NCBI GenBank assembly: GCA_905147135.1
Contig: LR990056.1
Location: 17,804,001 to 17,868,000 of the forward strand
Direction: 5' to 3'
From: Blastobasis lacticolella
Taxonomy: Eukaryota; Arthropoda; Insecta; Lepidoptera; Blastobasidae
DNA: 64,000 bases
The notes beneath the pieces were generated by a model, which saw nothing but the letters and a program-made list of their open reading frames with translations, did not search any database and was not told where the DNA came from. The position numbers and the translations under genes were made by a program. Shown here piece after piece: positions 63,795 through 64,000 of this stretch (its first letter is position 1; each line of letters begins with the position of its first letter).

Positions 63795-63850
63795 CTTGAA
63801 AGCGGACCCTGGTCCCTCGGACATAACGCCAAGAAGATGATGATGATATT
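63795..63850 (+). repeat. RTE-type 3' tail with (GAT)n
   Basis: GAAAGCGGACCCTGGTCCCT, CGGACATAACGCCAAGAAGA and then GATGATGATGATA, a typical 3' terminus with its microsatellite tail. Confidence 0.55.
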
Positions 63851-64000
63851 TTGGATGAATGTTTCACACAATGAAATTTTACAACATTTAAGCATCATAC
63901 TTATTATTAGTACAGTTTGTAACGAACTTCATCACGCAAAAACTACGAAACGATTTTTGATAAAATTTGATAGTAATGTAGCTATAGTCCATAATAGCAC

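Overview
This window looks like insect DNA, most probably from a moth or butterfly (Lepidoptera). That is an inference from repeat content: short non-LTR tails ending in (GAT)n or A-runs, tRNA-headed SINEs, Helitron-like ends and an errantivirus-type LTR element with an F-like envelope gene. No host gene, rRNA, ordinary tRNA gene or CRISPR array could be supported. The sequence is almost entirely transposable elements, many of them nested, separated by AT-rich DNA with no recognisable content.

Layout. 1-9.6 kb: fragments of non-LTR reverse transcriptase 3' ends (three recurrent tail families), an RTE-like tail, and a CpG-rich foldback at 3504-3705. 9.8-12.7 kb (minus): a nearly full-length non-LTR retrotransposon with an N-terminal C2H2 finger, a YLDD reverse transcriptase and a C-terminal CCHC plus restriction-like endonuclease; its 3' end recurs at 23.2 kb (plus). 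13.6-20.7 kb (minus): an older CR1/Jockey-like RT fragment split by a 6.5-kb LTR element (14030-20531), whose two 493-bp LTRs are identical although its gag and pol are badly decayed. 20.7-32 kb: SINEs, Helitron-like ends, a 141-bp tandem duplication and unidentified AT-rich DNA. 32969-38206 (minus): a full-length Jockey-clade element with an 11-bp target duplication, inserted into a degenerate tandem array.

41794-54787 (minus): a young errantivirus-like LTR element. Its 258-bp LTRs differ at one base and it has a 4-bp target duplication, gag, pol and env. Gag and pol overlap in different frames at a canonical T TTA AAC slippery heptamer followed by a stem-loop. Pol then reads through six 48-bp repeats into the protease. 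Its env is interrupted by a second complete LTR element (43853-48571) with identical 145-bp LTRs, a 5-bp target duplication and an intact 1402-codon gag-pol. 55-64 kb: dispersed MITE, SINE and Helitron debris, including an inverted pair of tRNA-derived SINEs.

How the parts relate. Order of events can be read from nesting: the CR1-like fragment predates the 14-20 kb LTR element, and the errantivirus predates the Gypsy element inside it. All six long elements lie on the minus strand, which makes a one-directional transposon trap or piRNA cluster a testable idea. Apparent breaks at long G/C runs in two elements may be sequence errors rather than real mutations.
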